The notes under the pieces are model-generated. The model was not told the origin of the DNA. It ran no database searches and saw only the letters and a list, made by a program, of their open reading frames with translations. Source: Brachycybe producta (Eukaryota > Arthropoda > Diplopoda > Playtdesmida > Andrognathidae). Taken from it: DNA of 64,000 nucleotides. Made by a program: the position numbers and the translations under genes. Shown piece by piece: positions 10,711 through 20,751 of this stretch. How positions within the stretch are numbered: the first letter of the stretch is position 1; the number at the start of each line of letters is the position of its first letter. The stretch spans positions 8,778,938-8,842,937 of the forward strand of contig JAUPFP010000004.1 of NCBI GenBank assembly GCA_036925085.1. The letters are read 5' to 3'.

Positions 10711-11093
10711 TAAATATAATAAATTGTCATGTGACACATATGCCACAGAATGGAGACAAGTACAATCGACTTTGTAGTGACACCATGCGGGTATTGTTTT
10801 TTCTCTATTATAGTGTATGGTGGTTTTCATTTTAATTTTTTTATGACTTTTGCGATTTTTCCCAGGTATTTTCTCTAATCTTTTCACGTAGGTCATTTGG
10901 AAATCTTTAGTTTGGTATGTATGTTATGGCGAGGTTAGTTGTTATATATACGAAATTCAAAGCGCACTACGCCGCCGATTGTAAGAGCAAAAGTTTAGTT
11001 TTTACATAAGTTTGAAATGATTCTAAATTGATTCTAAATTCGAGGTATGTCAATATTTTTATGCTACTGTATACAAGTACATACTATAGCTGT

Positions 11094-12051
11094 TGTGACG
11101 ACCCGGTCTGTATCCTTCCTTAATATGGAAGGAGCAGTCCAAATCCTTATTGTCATCTGCTAGGCTGCTTATAGTAGGCAGTCAGGCAGACACCATATTG
11201 GAGTCAATAGGTGAGAGGTCAGATGTTGGCACTGTCCACCCCCAGGAAGAGTTACTTCGGGGGATTTAATGGGAGGTCGGCCATTGATCCTGGGGAGTGT
11301 GTAGTACAGGTAATTACAAATTGGCACAAACAGATGTTGGCTCTGCACTTTTTATGACGAACTCAACTTCTAATTGGTTGGTTATCCATCCGTTGGTTAC
11401 TATCACTATCACATGCTCCACCCTTTTCAACGTCGAACCACACAACAAACCAATTAGAAGTTGCCGGGCGTCATAAAAAGGGCGGAGCCAACACCTGTTT
11501 GCCCCGATTTCTAATTGCCTGTGCGTGTGTGTGTGTGTGTAGTGGACTTGGATCAAGACAACATCTTCATGCTGGAGGCCAAGGTGGCCTCCAGGTTACC
11601 ATGTCATTATTTTGATTTATTGTTTTGTGTTATATAATAGTCTTCTTACTGGCCAAGGTGGCCAGTAGTTATGTAAAAACAACCTTATTTCTTTAAGTGT
11701 TAATTAAACACCTTTTTATCTTATTATACACGGTGTCCGTGACTTATATTCGGGGAAGTACCACGGGGAGGGTGGAACTCCAGTGTTGGGTTCCTCACCA
11801 TCTTTTCACCGTGCATTCGGCCGGTACCTCGCCCCGGTTCGACGGTGAAACCCTCGGTGAGATTCATCGTGTTCAATGGGCATTCGACTTTTGACTTGCG
11901 GCAAGGTAGACTCCGAGTGGCCGGTGCCACCCGACGGAAGGAGTGCAAGAGCAGCAGCTATCACTGTGATCCCATCCCCAAGGGAATCTGGAACTGGTAA
12001 GTTGGTCAAAAACATGCCAGGGTATTGTGACGGACCAGTCGGGTCGTTACA
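11094..12051 (+). mobile_element. Solo LTR, family A (with nested MITE)
   Basis: It starts TGTGACGACCCGGTC and ends GGGTCGTTACA, the TG...CA form of an LTR. The same ends occur at 34810-35548 (+), 26140-26856 (-) and 30216-30926 (-). Without the MITE at 11306-11522 its length is about 735, matching the 34810 copy. No gag/pol frame adjoins it, so it is a solo LTR. Overlapping short open frames on both strands (11697-12139) are not genes. Confidence 0.8.
11306..11522. mobile_element. MULE-like MITE nested in the solo LTR
   Basis: Ends are ACAGGTAATTACAAATTGG and the complement of ACAGGCAATTAGAAATCGGG. The nine bases to the left are GTGTGTAGT. The right flank is a GT run ending in the same GTGTGTAGT, consistent with a duplication later expanded by slippage. 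It contains the family words GGCTCTGC/GGCGGAGCC and AACTTCTAATTGGTT. Confidence 0.7.
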
Positions 12052-12385
12052 CTATATTCATCAGAAAATTATCCCTTTATCTTGTGTTGTCAACTATGGA
12101 ATGTTGCTTTTCCTACTTATACATGTTTTGAAGAGTTAAAGTTATTGAATTATAATGCAGTTAATTACATTTGTATAGATGGATTAATTATTTATGTGTA
12201 TTCTAATTTAAAATTTTAGGTTATGCATGCACTAACAACATGAAAAACATTTTTGACCCATTATGCTCTATGAATATGTGCGGGCAAGCGAGACAATAAT
12301 AAATTTTAGTAAAATTATAAAAGTTGCATTGCAAGTTTAGATGAGAACAAGTCACCAAGACCAAATGAAATTTAACCTTAGACCA
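12052..12385. other. No recognised feature
   Basis: AT-rich sequence without coding signal or repeat boundary. Confidence 0.4.
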
Positions 12386-12388
12386 TTA

Positions 12389-12856
12389 AGACCGCCTTAT
12401 ACTTCATTCTTTTTATTCCATTCTGTTCCTTTCCGTTCTGTCTGTTCAGTTCATGTCAAAGGAAAGCTCATATACTATCAATGACTAAACTGATCAGCAA
12501 GAACTGACCAATAAGAAACACACAGGGCAAATCTTAGGGGAAAATAGGATAGGGAAACTAGCAACATAATTATTTAATAAAAATAAGAGAAACTGGCATC
12601 ACAGGTCTCCATCCCATAATAGGAAATGGACAATAAACAGGATACAGTGTGGCTTATGACGTCCTATGTTATTCTGATTGGCTGCCATGAACTGATTTCC
12701 CGCCAAAGTTCAGCAAAGTTCTATCCATTCTGTTCATTCCTTTTATGCCAACGGAATGGACATTTGAACTGCTTTTTAACTATATGACCCCCAACGAAAA
12801 GAACAGAACGGAAACTGAACAGACTGAACAGAAAAGAATGCAGTATAAAGCGGCCT
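12389..12856. mobile_element. Harbinger-like MITE, TTA target duplication
   Basis: Left terminus AGACCGCCTTATAC and right terminus, read inverted, AGGCCGCTTTATAC are flanked by TTA at 12386-12388 and 12857-12859. Inverted similarity continues through TTCTGTTCAGTCTGTTCAGT. There is no transposase frame. Confidence 0.75.
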
Positions 12857-12869
12857 TTACTCTTTGGAC

Positions 12870-13320
12870 TGGAAACTGTGAAAATCTAGGGTTTAGATAT
12901 ACATGTAGTGGTGACAGCAGCATCTGCAGCGCCACTTTCCTGCAAAAAGGTTGTACAATAGTCCCGTACAGCAATGCCACTTTAGTGGGAAAAGTTTGTA
13001 TCATAATACCGTACAGTATGAAAGGTAGAGAAAGCTTGCACTTACAGGCTTTCACAATGAAGTCACCAGAAGGCGCTGTTGTAGTTTTCACCAGGCTATG
13101 CGAGAACATCCATCGCCATTCAACACATTAGGAGTTACCAGTCTCGGAGAGTAATGATCTAAGATTTAACCAAGGTTATTGAAGAAACTGAATTCAAAAG
13201 TCAGCCCATTCCAAAAGCCAGGTGGTACCAATTACAACAATATCAAGATGTTAAAAAGTTATAAAAAAAATCATCCCTATATTAAAGCAACATGCACTGG
13301 AAATAAAATTTAATATTCGT
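12870..13320. other. Unassigned, with a 41-base imperfect direct duplication
   Basis: GCCACTTTCCTGCAAAAAGG (12930) and GCCACTTTAGTGGGAAAAGT (12976) begin two similar segments that both end in CCGTACAG. A 128-codon frame (12745-13131, +) runs from the MITE into this segment and has no domain. Confidence 0.4.
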
Positions 13321-13329
13321 CATCTTATA

Positions 13330-13890
13330 CTAGGGGGCGTACTGCATTCAAAACGTTCCCGGAATTGCACGGTGGTATTGAAAGGATTTGTGCTAGGGCT
13401 AGGGCCGCAAGTGTTAAACTTCATTGCGTTCGAAATTCGTGATTTTGAAATACTTTTTAAAAATATAACTGCACTTAATAATTTCTTGTCATTATACCTA
13501 CTAAAAAATAAATTAAAAAACCACAACTAAACCACAGTGAAGCCAACACAATGGCGCACGCGTTTCTTTTCTAGTTTTTTTTTTATATATTATTTTTAGG
13601 TATTTTTACCAACATTTTAATGGATATTTTTCTTACGCGATTTTGAAATATTTTTTTAAAAATTTAAAAACAACCAATTTTTTTGTCGTTCTATCACTAG
13701 ATCAGCATATATTTAAGGTGCGCATTGCACTTTGAAACATCAAAATTAGACAACTTTAAATATGAAAAATAAACATGCTGCCGCCAATGTGTATTTTAAA
13801 AATTAACATTTTTTCTTTAACATTGGGTCTATGGGCTCAATAGAAAAACGATTCTAGCGCTCTTTGCGGAGATTTTTCGAAGTAATTTTT
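13330..13890. mobile_element. Long-inverted-repeat element, copy 3
   Basis: The right arm is well preserved: CATTTTAATGGATATTTT, TTTAAGGTGCGCATTGCAC and GGGTCTATGGGCTCAATAGA, ending ACGATTCTAGCGCTCTTTGC. The left arm is shortened. Confidence 0.6.
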
Positions 13891-14457
13891 TTATGTAGCC
13901 TCTCTTAAACCAAAGTTGAATTAATTCCAACTTTTCAACTTTGTGGAATATTTGTGCTTTTTTATTTTTAGATTTGAAGGCGTTATATATCGAATTCATT
14001 TTCTCTTAAAAGTGATGTCATATTTTTCAACTAATAGAAATGAATTCATTTCTTCATAGGAAAACACGTATTTTTTTTCACCAGTTGAAATTTTTCGCTG
14101 AGTGCAAAATTTTTGCCACAGTGGAAACAAGGCCTAAAGGTGGATTGGAGTAAAAGACGTCACTTAAAGAGAGAAAAAAAAACCCCATCAAATGACTTCT
14201 TTTCGTTTGAATGACCATGGTCCTTGCGTGCATAAAAGTAAGCAATTAGTATGTTGCATGCACCATGCATGGCACGCATGTAATGTAGTCGGAATTAAAA
14301 AAAAGGATTTTTATTTTCATGGTACGGTGATAAACTACATAAAAAAAAAAGAATCATCTTAAGTTATAATATTTTTTTGTTATAGAATTATGAATATTTT
14401 GTCAATGTCAATCGTCTTTCCAAACAAAAAGACAGATCATTGCTCTTTACTGCATAA

Positions 14458-14516
14458 TACGATGCCCAGTTTCTTTCAACTTAACGTTAAAAGAAGCTGG
14501 GCAGCGTATTATGTTT
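14458..14516. repeat. Hairpin
   Basis: TAATACGATGCCCAGTTTCTTT is mirrored by AAAGAAGCTGGGCAGCGTAT around a CAACTTAACGTTAA centre. Confidence 0.65.
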
Positions 14517-14526
14517 GTGACCTAAC

Positions 14527-15062
14527 CTGCTAGTGAATCTGCAAAATTCAATACATTTTAGGTGTTGAATTTTGCAGATTCACTAGCAGGTAGATTGCTT
14601 TGCAAATTGCCTAGGCAATCTATATATATATATATTATATATGTACAATTTTGTACATGTATATATATATACAGTATGTTACTGCCAATCTGCAGAATCA
14701 GGCAATTTGCAAAACCACCAAACCTGCTAGTGAATCTACAAAATTCAAAACATTTTAGGTGTTGAATTTTGCAGATTCACTAGCAGGTAGATTGCTTTGC
14801 AGACTGCCTAGGCAATCTCTATATATATATTATATATGTACAATTTTGTACATGTATATATACAGTATGTTACTGCCAATCTGCAGAATCAGGCAATCTG
14901 CAAAACCACCACACTGCTAGTGAATCTACAAAATTCAATACATTTTAGGTGTTGAATTTTACAAATTCACTAGTAGTTTGGTGGTTTTGCAGATTGCCTA
15001 GGCAAAGGTTAGGTTTGCAGATTGACAAGGCAATCTGCAGATTGGCTGATTCCGCAGATTGA
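14527..15062. repeat. Tandem array of hairpin-bearing units, about 2.5 copies
   Basis: Units of about 190-197 bases start at CTGCTAGTGAATCT (14528, 14725, 14913). Each contains CTAGTGAATCTGCAAAATTC followed by its inverted copy, then GCCTAGGCAATCT, a TA-rich palindrome with TGTACAATTTTGTACATG, and CAATCTGCAGAATCAGGCAA. The last unit is partial and rearranged. The 67-codon frame inside is not a gene. Confidence 0.8.
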
Positions 15063-15424
15063 CACTAACATACACACTTGTAAATTTAGGTTTTCATAGA
15101 ACAATAGAAGGAAGGTGTATAAGAATAATTTACATTTAAGAAGGAAAACATAAGACAAAAAAGAATGCAATAAGCGAAAGTATTTTTTTTTAAATAGAAT
15201 AATAATCCTTTTTGAATTTCATTGTTCATAGATTATAGGTTGTATTTTAGTTTCATTCAAAAGGGGTGTGTGAGTTCCAAACAAAACAACATTTCTTGAC
15301 TGAATTTTATAAATGAAACAAAATAGAATTAAAAACATTTTGTTGTTGTTGTGAAAAGTGAAAAGTTTTGCAAATTCTCAGAGAAATCTAGAAGAGATTC
15401 ATGTCACATGAGAAGAAATTTGAC

Positions 15425-16022
15425 AACTAATAGGGATGGGACATTTGATTCCACGAATCCCGCGAATCTTGAAAAAAATATTCAAGATTCGAAAACTCTT
15501 AATTTTCGCGCTTCGACTTTCGAATCTTTCCAATCCTAACCTTAAAAAAAAAACTGTTAAAAATTTGGTGAAATTAGTTTTAACGCGATTGACGTCCAAT
15601 AGAAGCGTTCACTAACGAAAAAATGGCGATTGGTGCCATTTCGGACAGGCAATTAGAAATCGGGACGAACTTCAGTTGGCTCCGCCCTTTTTATGACGAC
15701 CGGCAACTTCTAATTGGTTTCTTGTGTGGTTCGACGTTGAAAAGGGCGGAGCATATGACGTCAGACTACATAACCAACCAATTAGAAGTTGTCGGTCGTC
15801 ATAAAAAGGGCGGAGCCAACTGAAGTTCGTCCCGATTTCTAACTGTCTGTCCATTTCGGTGGTACCCGGATCACCAATGGATCACCTTGTGGCGACTCCG
15901 AGTAGTTTTCATTATTAATAATTTAATATTTAATATTATTTCACTTATTTGTATCTTCTTAATGAATAATATTGGATTCTTATATGAAGGATTCGAGAGA
16001 ATCGAGAACCTTTTAGGATTCG
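15425..16022. repeat. GAATCC/GGATTC repeat family, copy 2 (interrupted)
   Basis: It matches copy 1 (4905-5320) on both sides of a 206-base insertion. Left part: AATCTTGAAAAAAATATTCA, then ATTGACGTCCAATAGAAGCG. Right part: CACCTTGTGGCGACTCCGAG, then TTCTTAATGAATAATATTGG. Confidence 0.75.
15645..15850. mobile_element. MULE-like MITE with exact 9-bp target duplication
   Basis: Termini ACAGGCAATTAGAAATCGGG and the complement of ACAGACAGTTAGAAATCGGG are flanked by CCATTTCGG on both sides (15636-15644 and 15851-15859). Copy 1 of the host repeat gives the uninterrupted site near 5103. Subterminal GGCTCCGCCCTTTTTATGAC is mirrored on the right. The centre includes GGCGGAGCATATGACGTCAG. A 9-bp duplication is typical of Mutator-like elements; assignment rests on that. 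Confidence 0.85.
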
Positions 16023-16029
16023 TCACATC

Positions 16030-16372
16030 GCTATTTACAACGATTTCAACCTTTGTATGTTTGCATGTTGCCTCTTTGGGTCGTATGACCTATTATTGTC
16101 TTTTTTTCCAAGGGTTATACAACAATGGAATGCTCTTCCTAAACAGGCTATTGATGATGTCATTAATGAATTCTGGGTTTCAATTTTCATCACTGCATTT
16201 ATATATTTATTTAGAATTGCAATGCAGGTTATTTTTTTGTAATTACTAACTAGTAATTATATATTGACAATGCATCTTGCAGTACTTGGATCTTATGATC
16301 CCTCTGCCATAGGCCAACCGGCTGCTTGCAGAGTATTTTTTTGCAAAATTGTAATTGTAAAAAGCAATAACG
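16030..16372 (+). mobile_element. CR1-like LINE, 5'-truncated 3' end
   Basis: A plus-strand frame reads SFFPRVIQQWNALPKQ, the conserved tail of CR1/jockey-type ORF2. The 3' segment CTCTGCCATAGGCC...GGCTGCTTGCAGAGTA matches the 3' UTR of the longer LINE at 36952-40700 (minus). It ends in a TTGTAATTGTAA tract. Confidence 0.7.
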
Positions 16373-16383
16373 CTGAAACAGTG

Positions 16384-16531
16384 ACAGGCATTTAGAAATC
16401 GGGACGAACTTCAGTTGGCTCCGCCCTTTTTATGACCAACGCAACTTCTAATTGGTTTGTTGTGTGACACGTTGTTCACCGTTGAAAAGGGCGGAGCATG
16501 TAACGTCGAACCACACAACAAACCAATTAGA
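16384..16531. mobile_element. MULE-like MITE, truncated copy
   Basis: It starts ACAGGCATTTAGAAATCGGG and continues GTTGGCTCCGCCCTTTTTAT like 15645. The right side is lost after ACAAACCAATTAGACAG. Confidence 0.65.
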
Positions 16532-16639
16532 CAGTGAGGGTCATTCCATATGAAATCAATATGGCTCACACAACCTGACAACCTTGGACTTTTAAATGAA
16601 ATTTTATACACGTGTAGTAGTAGCTGATAAAACAGATGT

Positions 16640-16985
16640 GATATGGAGAAAAAAAAATGCGATGTCGGGATAGTCCCTATCGCACTGTCGTGATAGCACA
16701 ACCACACTATCTCGTTTGACTAGATAGTTGATAGTACTGTCGCGATAATAATAGTTGTTATGTGACCGCTTATAGGGAAATTTTCTTCTGAAGAGAGAGA
16801 GAGAGAGACAACACTGTTGTTGACTCAATGATGTCTGTGTAGTAGACGTCAGACTGTCGTGACAGAACTATCACGTTACTTCAAGACGTGTAGGCAGTTG
16901 CTATGGTGAGAGTCAACTATCACAACTTTCATGACAGCTACTCTCACGATAGAACTATTGCCTGAAAACGAGGCGTTAACCAAAG
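16640..16985. mobile_element. TGATAGT-rich MITE, copy 1
   Basis: It shares ACTAGATAGTTGATAGTACT, GACAGAACTATCACGTTACT and CATGACAGCTACTCTCACGA with the element at 55386-56402, and ends GAAAACGAGGCGTT like that element's terminus. The left terminus is degraded. Repeated ACTATC/GATAGT words make it self-complementary. Confidence 0.65.
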
Positions 16986-17089
16986 CCTTGCCCTTTTCGG
17001 ACGTTTACTGACAGATGATAATAATGCCCTACTTAATGACTTATTGAATACACATCCTCGTAATTGGGAAGACACGGACATTCAAAGAC

Positions 17090-17240
17090 TTTAAAAGAAT
17101 TAATGGCTAGAACTGATGCATATTTTTGGTCTTTTTTTCCCCGAATGTTATTAGACAATGGAATTCTCTTCCAGTCGATAGTTGTTTGTTAGGACGATTT
17201 CAATTTAACAATGATGTCTTCCTTTACCTGAATGACCAAT
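17090..17240 (+). mobile_element. CR1-like LINE fragment (ORF2 tail)
   Basis: A frame reads TDAYFWSFFPRM followed, after a frameshift, by an ADNGI/WNSLP-like segment. This is the same terminal motif as in the larger LINE (FYYWSFVPTAI, then QWNSLADD). Confidence 0.55.
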
Positions 17241-17284
17241 CATTTGTGATCGGGAGCAATTCCCCCCCCCCCCCCTCTGCTACA

Positions 17285-17865
17285 TGACTTTAAGGTGGCG
17301 CTGATCAAGCGCCAAATTGAACAAGCGCCAAATTCAACAAACGCCAATCTGAACTAACGCCAAACTGAATAAACGCCAAATGGAACAAACGCCAAACTGA
17401 ATAAACGCCAAACTGAATAAACGCCAAATGGAACAAACGCCAAACTGAATAAGCGCCAAATGGAACAAACGCAAACTGAATAAGCAACAAATGGAACAAA
17501 CGCCAAACTGAATAAGCGCCAAACGGAATAAGCGCCAAATGGAACAAACGCCAAAGTGAATAAACGCCAAATGGAACAAACGCCAAACTGAATAAACGCC
17601 AAATGGAACAAACGCCAAACTGAATAAACGCCAAATGGAACAAACGCCAAACTGAATAAGCGCCAAATGGAACAAACGCCAAATGGAACAAACGCCAAAC
17701 TGAATAAGCGCCAAATGGAAGAAACGCCAAACTGAATAAGCGACAAATGGAAGAAACGCCAAACTGAATAAAAACCAAAAATTTGGCGGTTATTCAGTTT
17801 GGCGTTTGTTCCATTTGGCGCTTATTCAGTTTGGCGTTTGTTCAATTTGGCGCTTATTCAGTCGC
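17285..17865. mobile_element. Foldback element with 16-bp tandem-repeat arms
   Basis: The left arm holds about 30 copies of a 16-base monomer, alternating AACGCCAAACTGAATA and AACGCCAAATGGAACA. Near 17777 it turns, and the same units continue inverted (TTTGGCGTTTGTTCCATT) to 17862. Outer ends are GGCGCTGATCAAGCGCC and the complement of GGCGACTGAATAAGCGCC. The unit is not a multiple of three and has no stop on the minus strand, so all three minus frames stay open for 130-157 codons (YSVWRLFHLAF-like). I regard these as repeat artefacts. Confidence 0.85.
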
Positions 17866-17879
17866 CCCGACTTTAAAAC

Positions 17880-18210
17880 TGATTGCTGGCGTACTGAGTT
17901 GAAACCTCAAAGTCCATATTTTGGCCAAACTTACTTTATTGCAGTTTGCAATCAGTTTACAGCGCTTAATCGATCATCATCATTTCCTGCACCTTTCCCC
18001 CCCCCCCCCCCGCAGTATACAGGGTCGGCCTTACGGGCTCTATCTCTCCACTCCTTTTGATTTTGTGCCAAAATCTCAAGAGACCCCACATGCCCCCATA
18101 TCCCTGTTTTACCACCCGGTCAAACCCCATCACCTGTTTAAGCAGCTCATCCTCACTCCTAGTTACATGATCAAACCATCTCAACTTATACTATGCTTGC
18201 TACATCTACA
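17880..18210. other. Unassigned sequence
   Basis: Contains a C/CCCC run near 17998 and overlapping short frames on both strands with no domain. Confidence 0.35.
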
Positions 18211-18223
18211 CTCCCTCTGATAG

Positions 18224-18421
18224 GCACGCAGGCAAGTAAAGACAGTAAGTTACAGTCGTTTGCTCCGCCCCTTTTGTGAGGACCGGCAACTTCTAATTGT
18301 TTTGTTATGTGCTCTGACGTCACATGCCCTGCCCCTTTTTAATTTCCAATTGGTTGATATTTTTCTGACGCTCATAAAAGGGCGGGGCAAACGACTGTGT
18401 CGCCCTGTCTTTACATACCTG
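18224..18421. mobile_element. MULE-like MITE, diverged subfamily
   Basis: The left end has CAGGCAAGTAAAGACAG and the right end is the complement of CAGGTATGTAAAGACAG. TCCCTCTGATAG occurs on both sides (18212-18223 and 18422-18433), a longer-than-9 direct duplication. Subterminal GTCGTTTGCTCCGCCC is mirrored, and TGACGTCA lies near 18317. Confidence 0.75.
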
Positions 18422-18439
18422 TCCCTCTGATAGTCATTT

Positions 18440-19200
18440 CTGATCCTAATCGATATCTATTTAAAAAAAAAAAATTACAAAAGTAATACAACTCAATAGT
18501 AAACGCCACTCGAAATTCAGGTTTTCTATTTCTTTACGTGTAGAAAGATTCGGTTTTTGGCGTTTCCTGAAAACAATTTAAGTCACTGGACATTATGAAG
18601 CTTCGAAGCGCTGATAAAAGTATCGGCATAATAAGTGTTTATTAAAAAAAAAACCCCCCATAACTATCGGAGGAGCCGATATATCGGTCAAACCCTTAGC
18701 CGATAAATATGATTTAAACGTGGGTTTGGTTTTTTAGTACAAATATTGTTTCTTACCATCGTGTAAAAACTTTAAGATTCCTTTAACTGCTATGTAAATA
18801 TCCTCATGCATTTAGTAATCCATGATTATTATTATTATTTTTTGTTAAAAAAAAAATGTTCACAAAGACTTCAGACTTTTGTTTCCGCGGAGAAAAAAAA
18901 AACTTTTTCACCGAAGACGTTCTTTAAAAAAAAAGTTTCATAAAATTGTCAATTAACGACTTCTCCTAATGAAAACACCATGAAATATTCTATTTAACCA
19001 GAACTATTTATTTCACAAATATATAAAATCAATTGTTTTCTTAAGCTGATCATAGAAAATCATATTTTATGTTAAAATTTTAAGAATCCGTTGTTACAGT
19101 GCTAACGAAACTCATGCAAAGTTAGTAACTTAATACATACGACAGCTTCCATACTTAGACAATGTATAGAGAGCTCCTACACTGCAACAGTTCACCAAAT
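18440..19200. other. No recognised feature
   Basis: AT-rich sequence with A/T runs and a few TATCGG words. No supported gene. Confidence 0.4.
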
Positions 19201-19215
19201 ACTGTAGTCACAGAA

Positions 19216-19615
19216 ACAGGCAAGTAAGCGCAGTAAAATACAGCCAGTTAGAAATCGTAGAGAACTTCAGTTGGCTCCGCCCTTGTTATGACGACCGGCA
19301 ACTTCGAATTGGTTCGTTGTGTGGTTCAACGTTGAAAAGGGCGGAGCACGTGACGTCAGACTACATAACCAACGAATTAAAAATTGCATTTGTCATAACA
19401 AGGGCGGAGCCAACTGAAGATCTCCCCGATTTCTAACTGCCTGTCAGTAAAATACAGTCGTTTGCTCCGCCCTTTAATGAGCGTCATACCAATTAGAAAT
19501 TGGAAAGGGTGAGGCATGTGACGTCATACCAAATAACAAACCAAGCCTTTCCTTATAAAAGGGCAGAGGGGGGGGGGGGGGAAACAGCTGTGTTTTACTG
19601 TCCTTACTTGCCTGT
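19216..19615. mobile_element. MULE-like MITE (outer), interrupted by a sister copy
   Basis: Ends ACAGGCAAGTAAGCGCAGTA and the complement of ACAGGCAAGTAAGGACAGTA are flanked by GTCACAGAA (19207-19215) and GTCTCAGAA (19616-19624), 8 of 9 identical. Inside are TCGTTTGCTCCGCCC, GTGACGTCAT and a G-run. A related element (19240-19444) has jumped into its left arm. Confidence 0.8.
19240..19444. mobile_element. MULE-like MITE (inner), exact 9-bp duplication
   Basis: Ends are ACAGCCAGTTAGAAATC and the complement of ACAGGCAGTTAGAAATC. CAGTAAAAT is duplicated at 19231-19239 and 19445-19453. Its core GGCGGAGCACGTGACGTCAG matches that of 15645-15850. Confidence 0.85.
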
Positions 19616-19639
19616 GTCTCAGAATAGGGAAGAAATCAA

Positions 19640-19860
19640 GGGCGCAGACATTAAAAAAAATCATGTACGAGATTCACTAAGATTTACAAAGAAATCTTTG
19701 TAAATCCAGATTCACAGCAGATCGTACGTATGGAAAGCCATTTTACTCTTTTTCCACGTTTTACCTGATTCCCAGAATAGAATTAAAACCAGAAAATCCA
19801 GTAAAATGCTGATAAAAACTAAAATGTCTTGCCATACCGTACGAGATTCACCCCCAATGT
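19640..19860. repeat. TACGAGATTCAC repeat family, copy 1
   Basis: Starts AATCATGTACGAGATTCAC and ends ACCGTACGAGATTCACCCCC, with a CAGTAAAATGC/GCCATTTTACT interior. Related copies lie at 54385-54545, 61740-61935 (reversed) and about 57300-57370. Confidence 0.6.
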
Positions 19861-20194
19861 CTTCCCCCTTGGAAGAACCTTATCTGTAGCACTACCTCTT
19901 GTGTACTGTGGCATAGCCTCCTTATCCTAAAGGCCAGCTCAATTTCTTCAAATCCAATAGTAATGTGGGGAAAAAGTATGGCGTCCATATCGTCTGTTAA
20001 AACCAATAGGTGGCGTACTCTTCTGGATTTTAAGCTAGCTATGTTTCAACTACTTTTTACACTTGGAATTACAAAGAAATTACACAACATAAAATTTATA
20101 CATCATAGTTCATTCAAATTAACAAGGGATTCAAGGAACCCTATAGTCCTCCATTGCTTTAATATATGCTTTCATATATCAAACAACCAAATTC

Positions 20195-20350
20195 CTTTCA
20201 TTATTACATGTGTATGCACATGTACACGTGTGTGCATGTGTATGCAAACGTACACACGTGTGTGCATGTGTATGCACATGCACACACGTGTGCGCACGTG
20301 TACGCATATGTACACTCGTGCGCGCATATGTACGCGTTCGATACGCGTTG
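20195..20350. repeat. Alternating purine-pyrimidine tract
   Basis: About 150 bases of nearly unbroken alternation (words such as GTGTGCATGTGTATGCACAT and GTGTGCGCACGTG). Four overlapping open frames on both strands (H/V/C/T/R-rich) come from this simple sequence and are not genes. Such tracts are prone to Z-DNA. Confidence 0.8.
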
Positions 20351-20751
20351 TTCGACCCACAACAAATTATGATAAAAAACTCAAAATTTGTTTCTAAAAA
20401 ATTCATAAAAAAAATAAACCCTGGGTAAAATTTTTTGATTTTTTGACCCACCAAATCAAATAAAATATATTGCGCATGTCTTTATCTCATTCCGTTCTTG
20501 AGTTGTTCAACCTACAAACTCAGGGTTCCGGACATATGGACCTACAGACATCCTTTTTGCCCCTTTTAAAAAAATGAATGTAATTTATATTCAAATTTTA
20601 TTTTATGTAAAAAAAATAAAAAAAATAAATGAATAATAAAAATTTTTTTTTTAACTTTTCTCAGTTAAAAAGATTCAGAAATGCATTTAAAATTAGCTTC
20701 TGATCTAGCAGAACAGATAAGCCAATTAATTTGATTAATTTAATTTACTTT

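Noticed and set aside
12745..13131. 128-codon ORF on the plus strand
   Set aside because: It starts inside a Harbinger-like MITE and has no domain. Its antisense frame is equally open.
17305..17778. 157-, 142- and 130-codon overlapping minus-strand ORFs (YSVWRLFHLAF repeats)
   Set aside because: All three frames are open because the 16-bp monomer lacks stops. They encode the same peptide shifted, so they are repeat artefacts.
19963..20454. Cysteine/histidine-rich ORFs on both strands
   Set aside because: They derive from the alternating GT/CA tract. The cysteines come from TGT/TGC codons in simple sequence, not a zinc-finger pattern.
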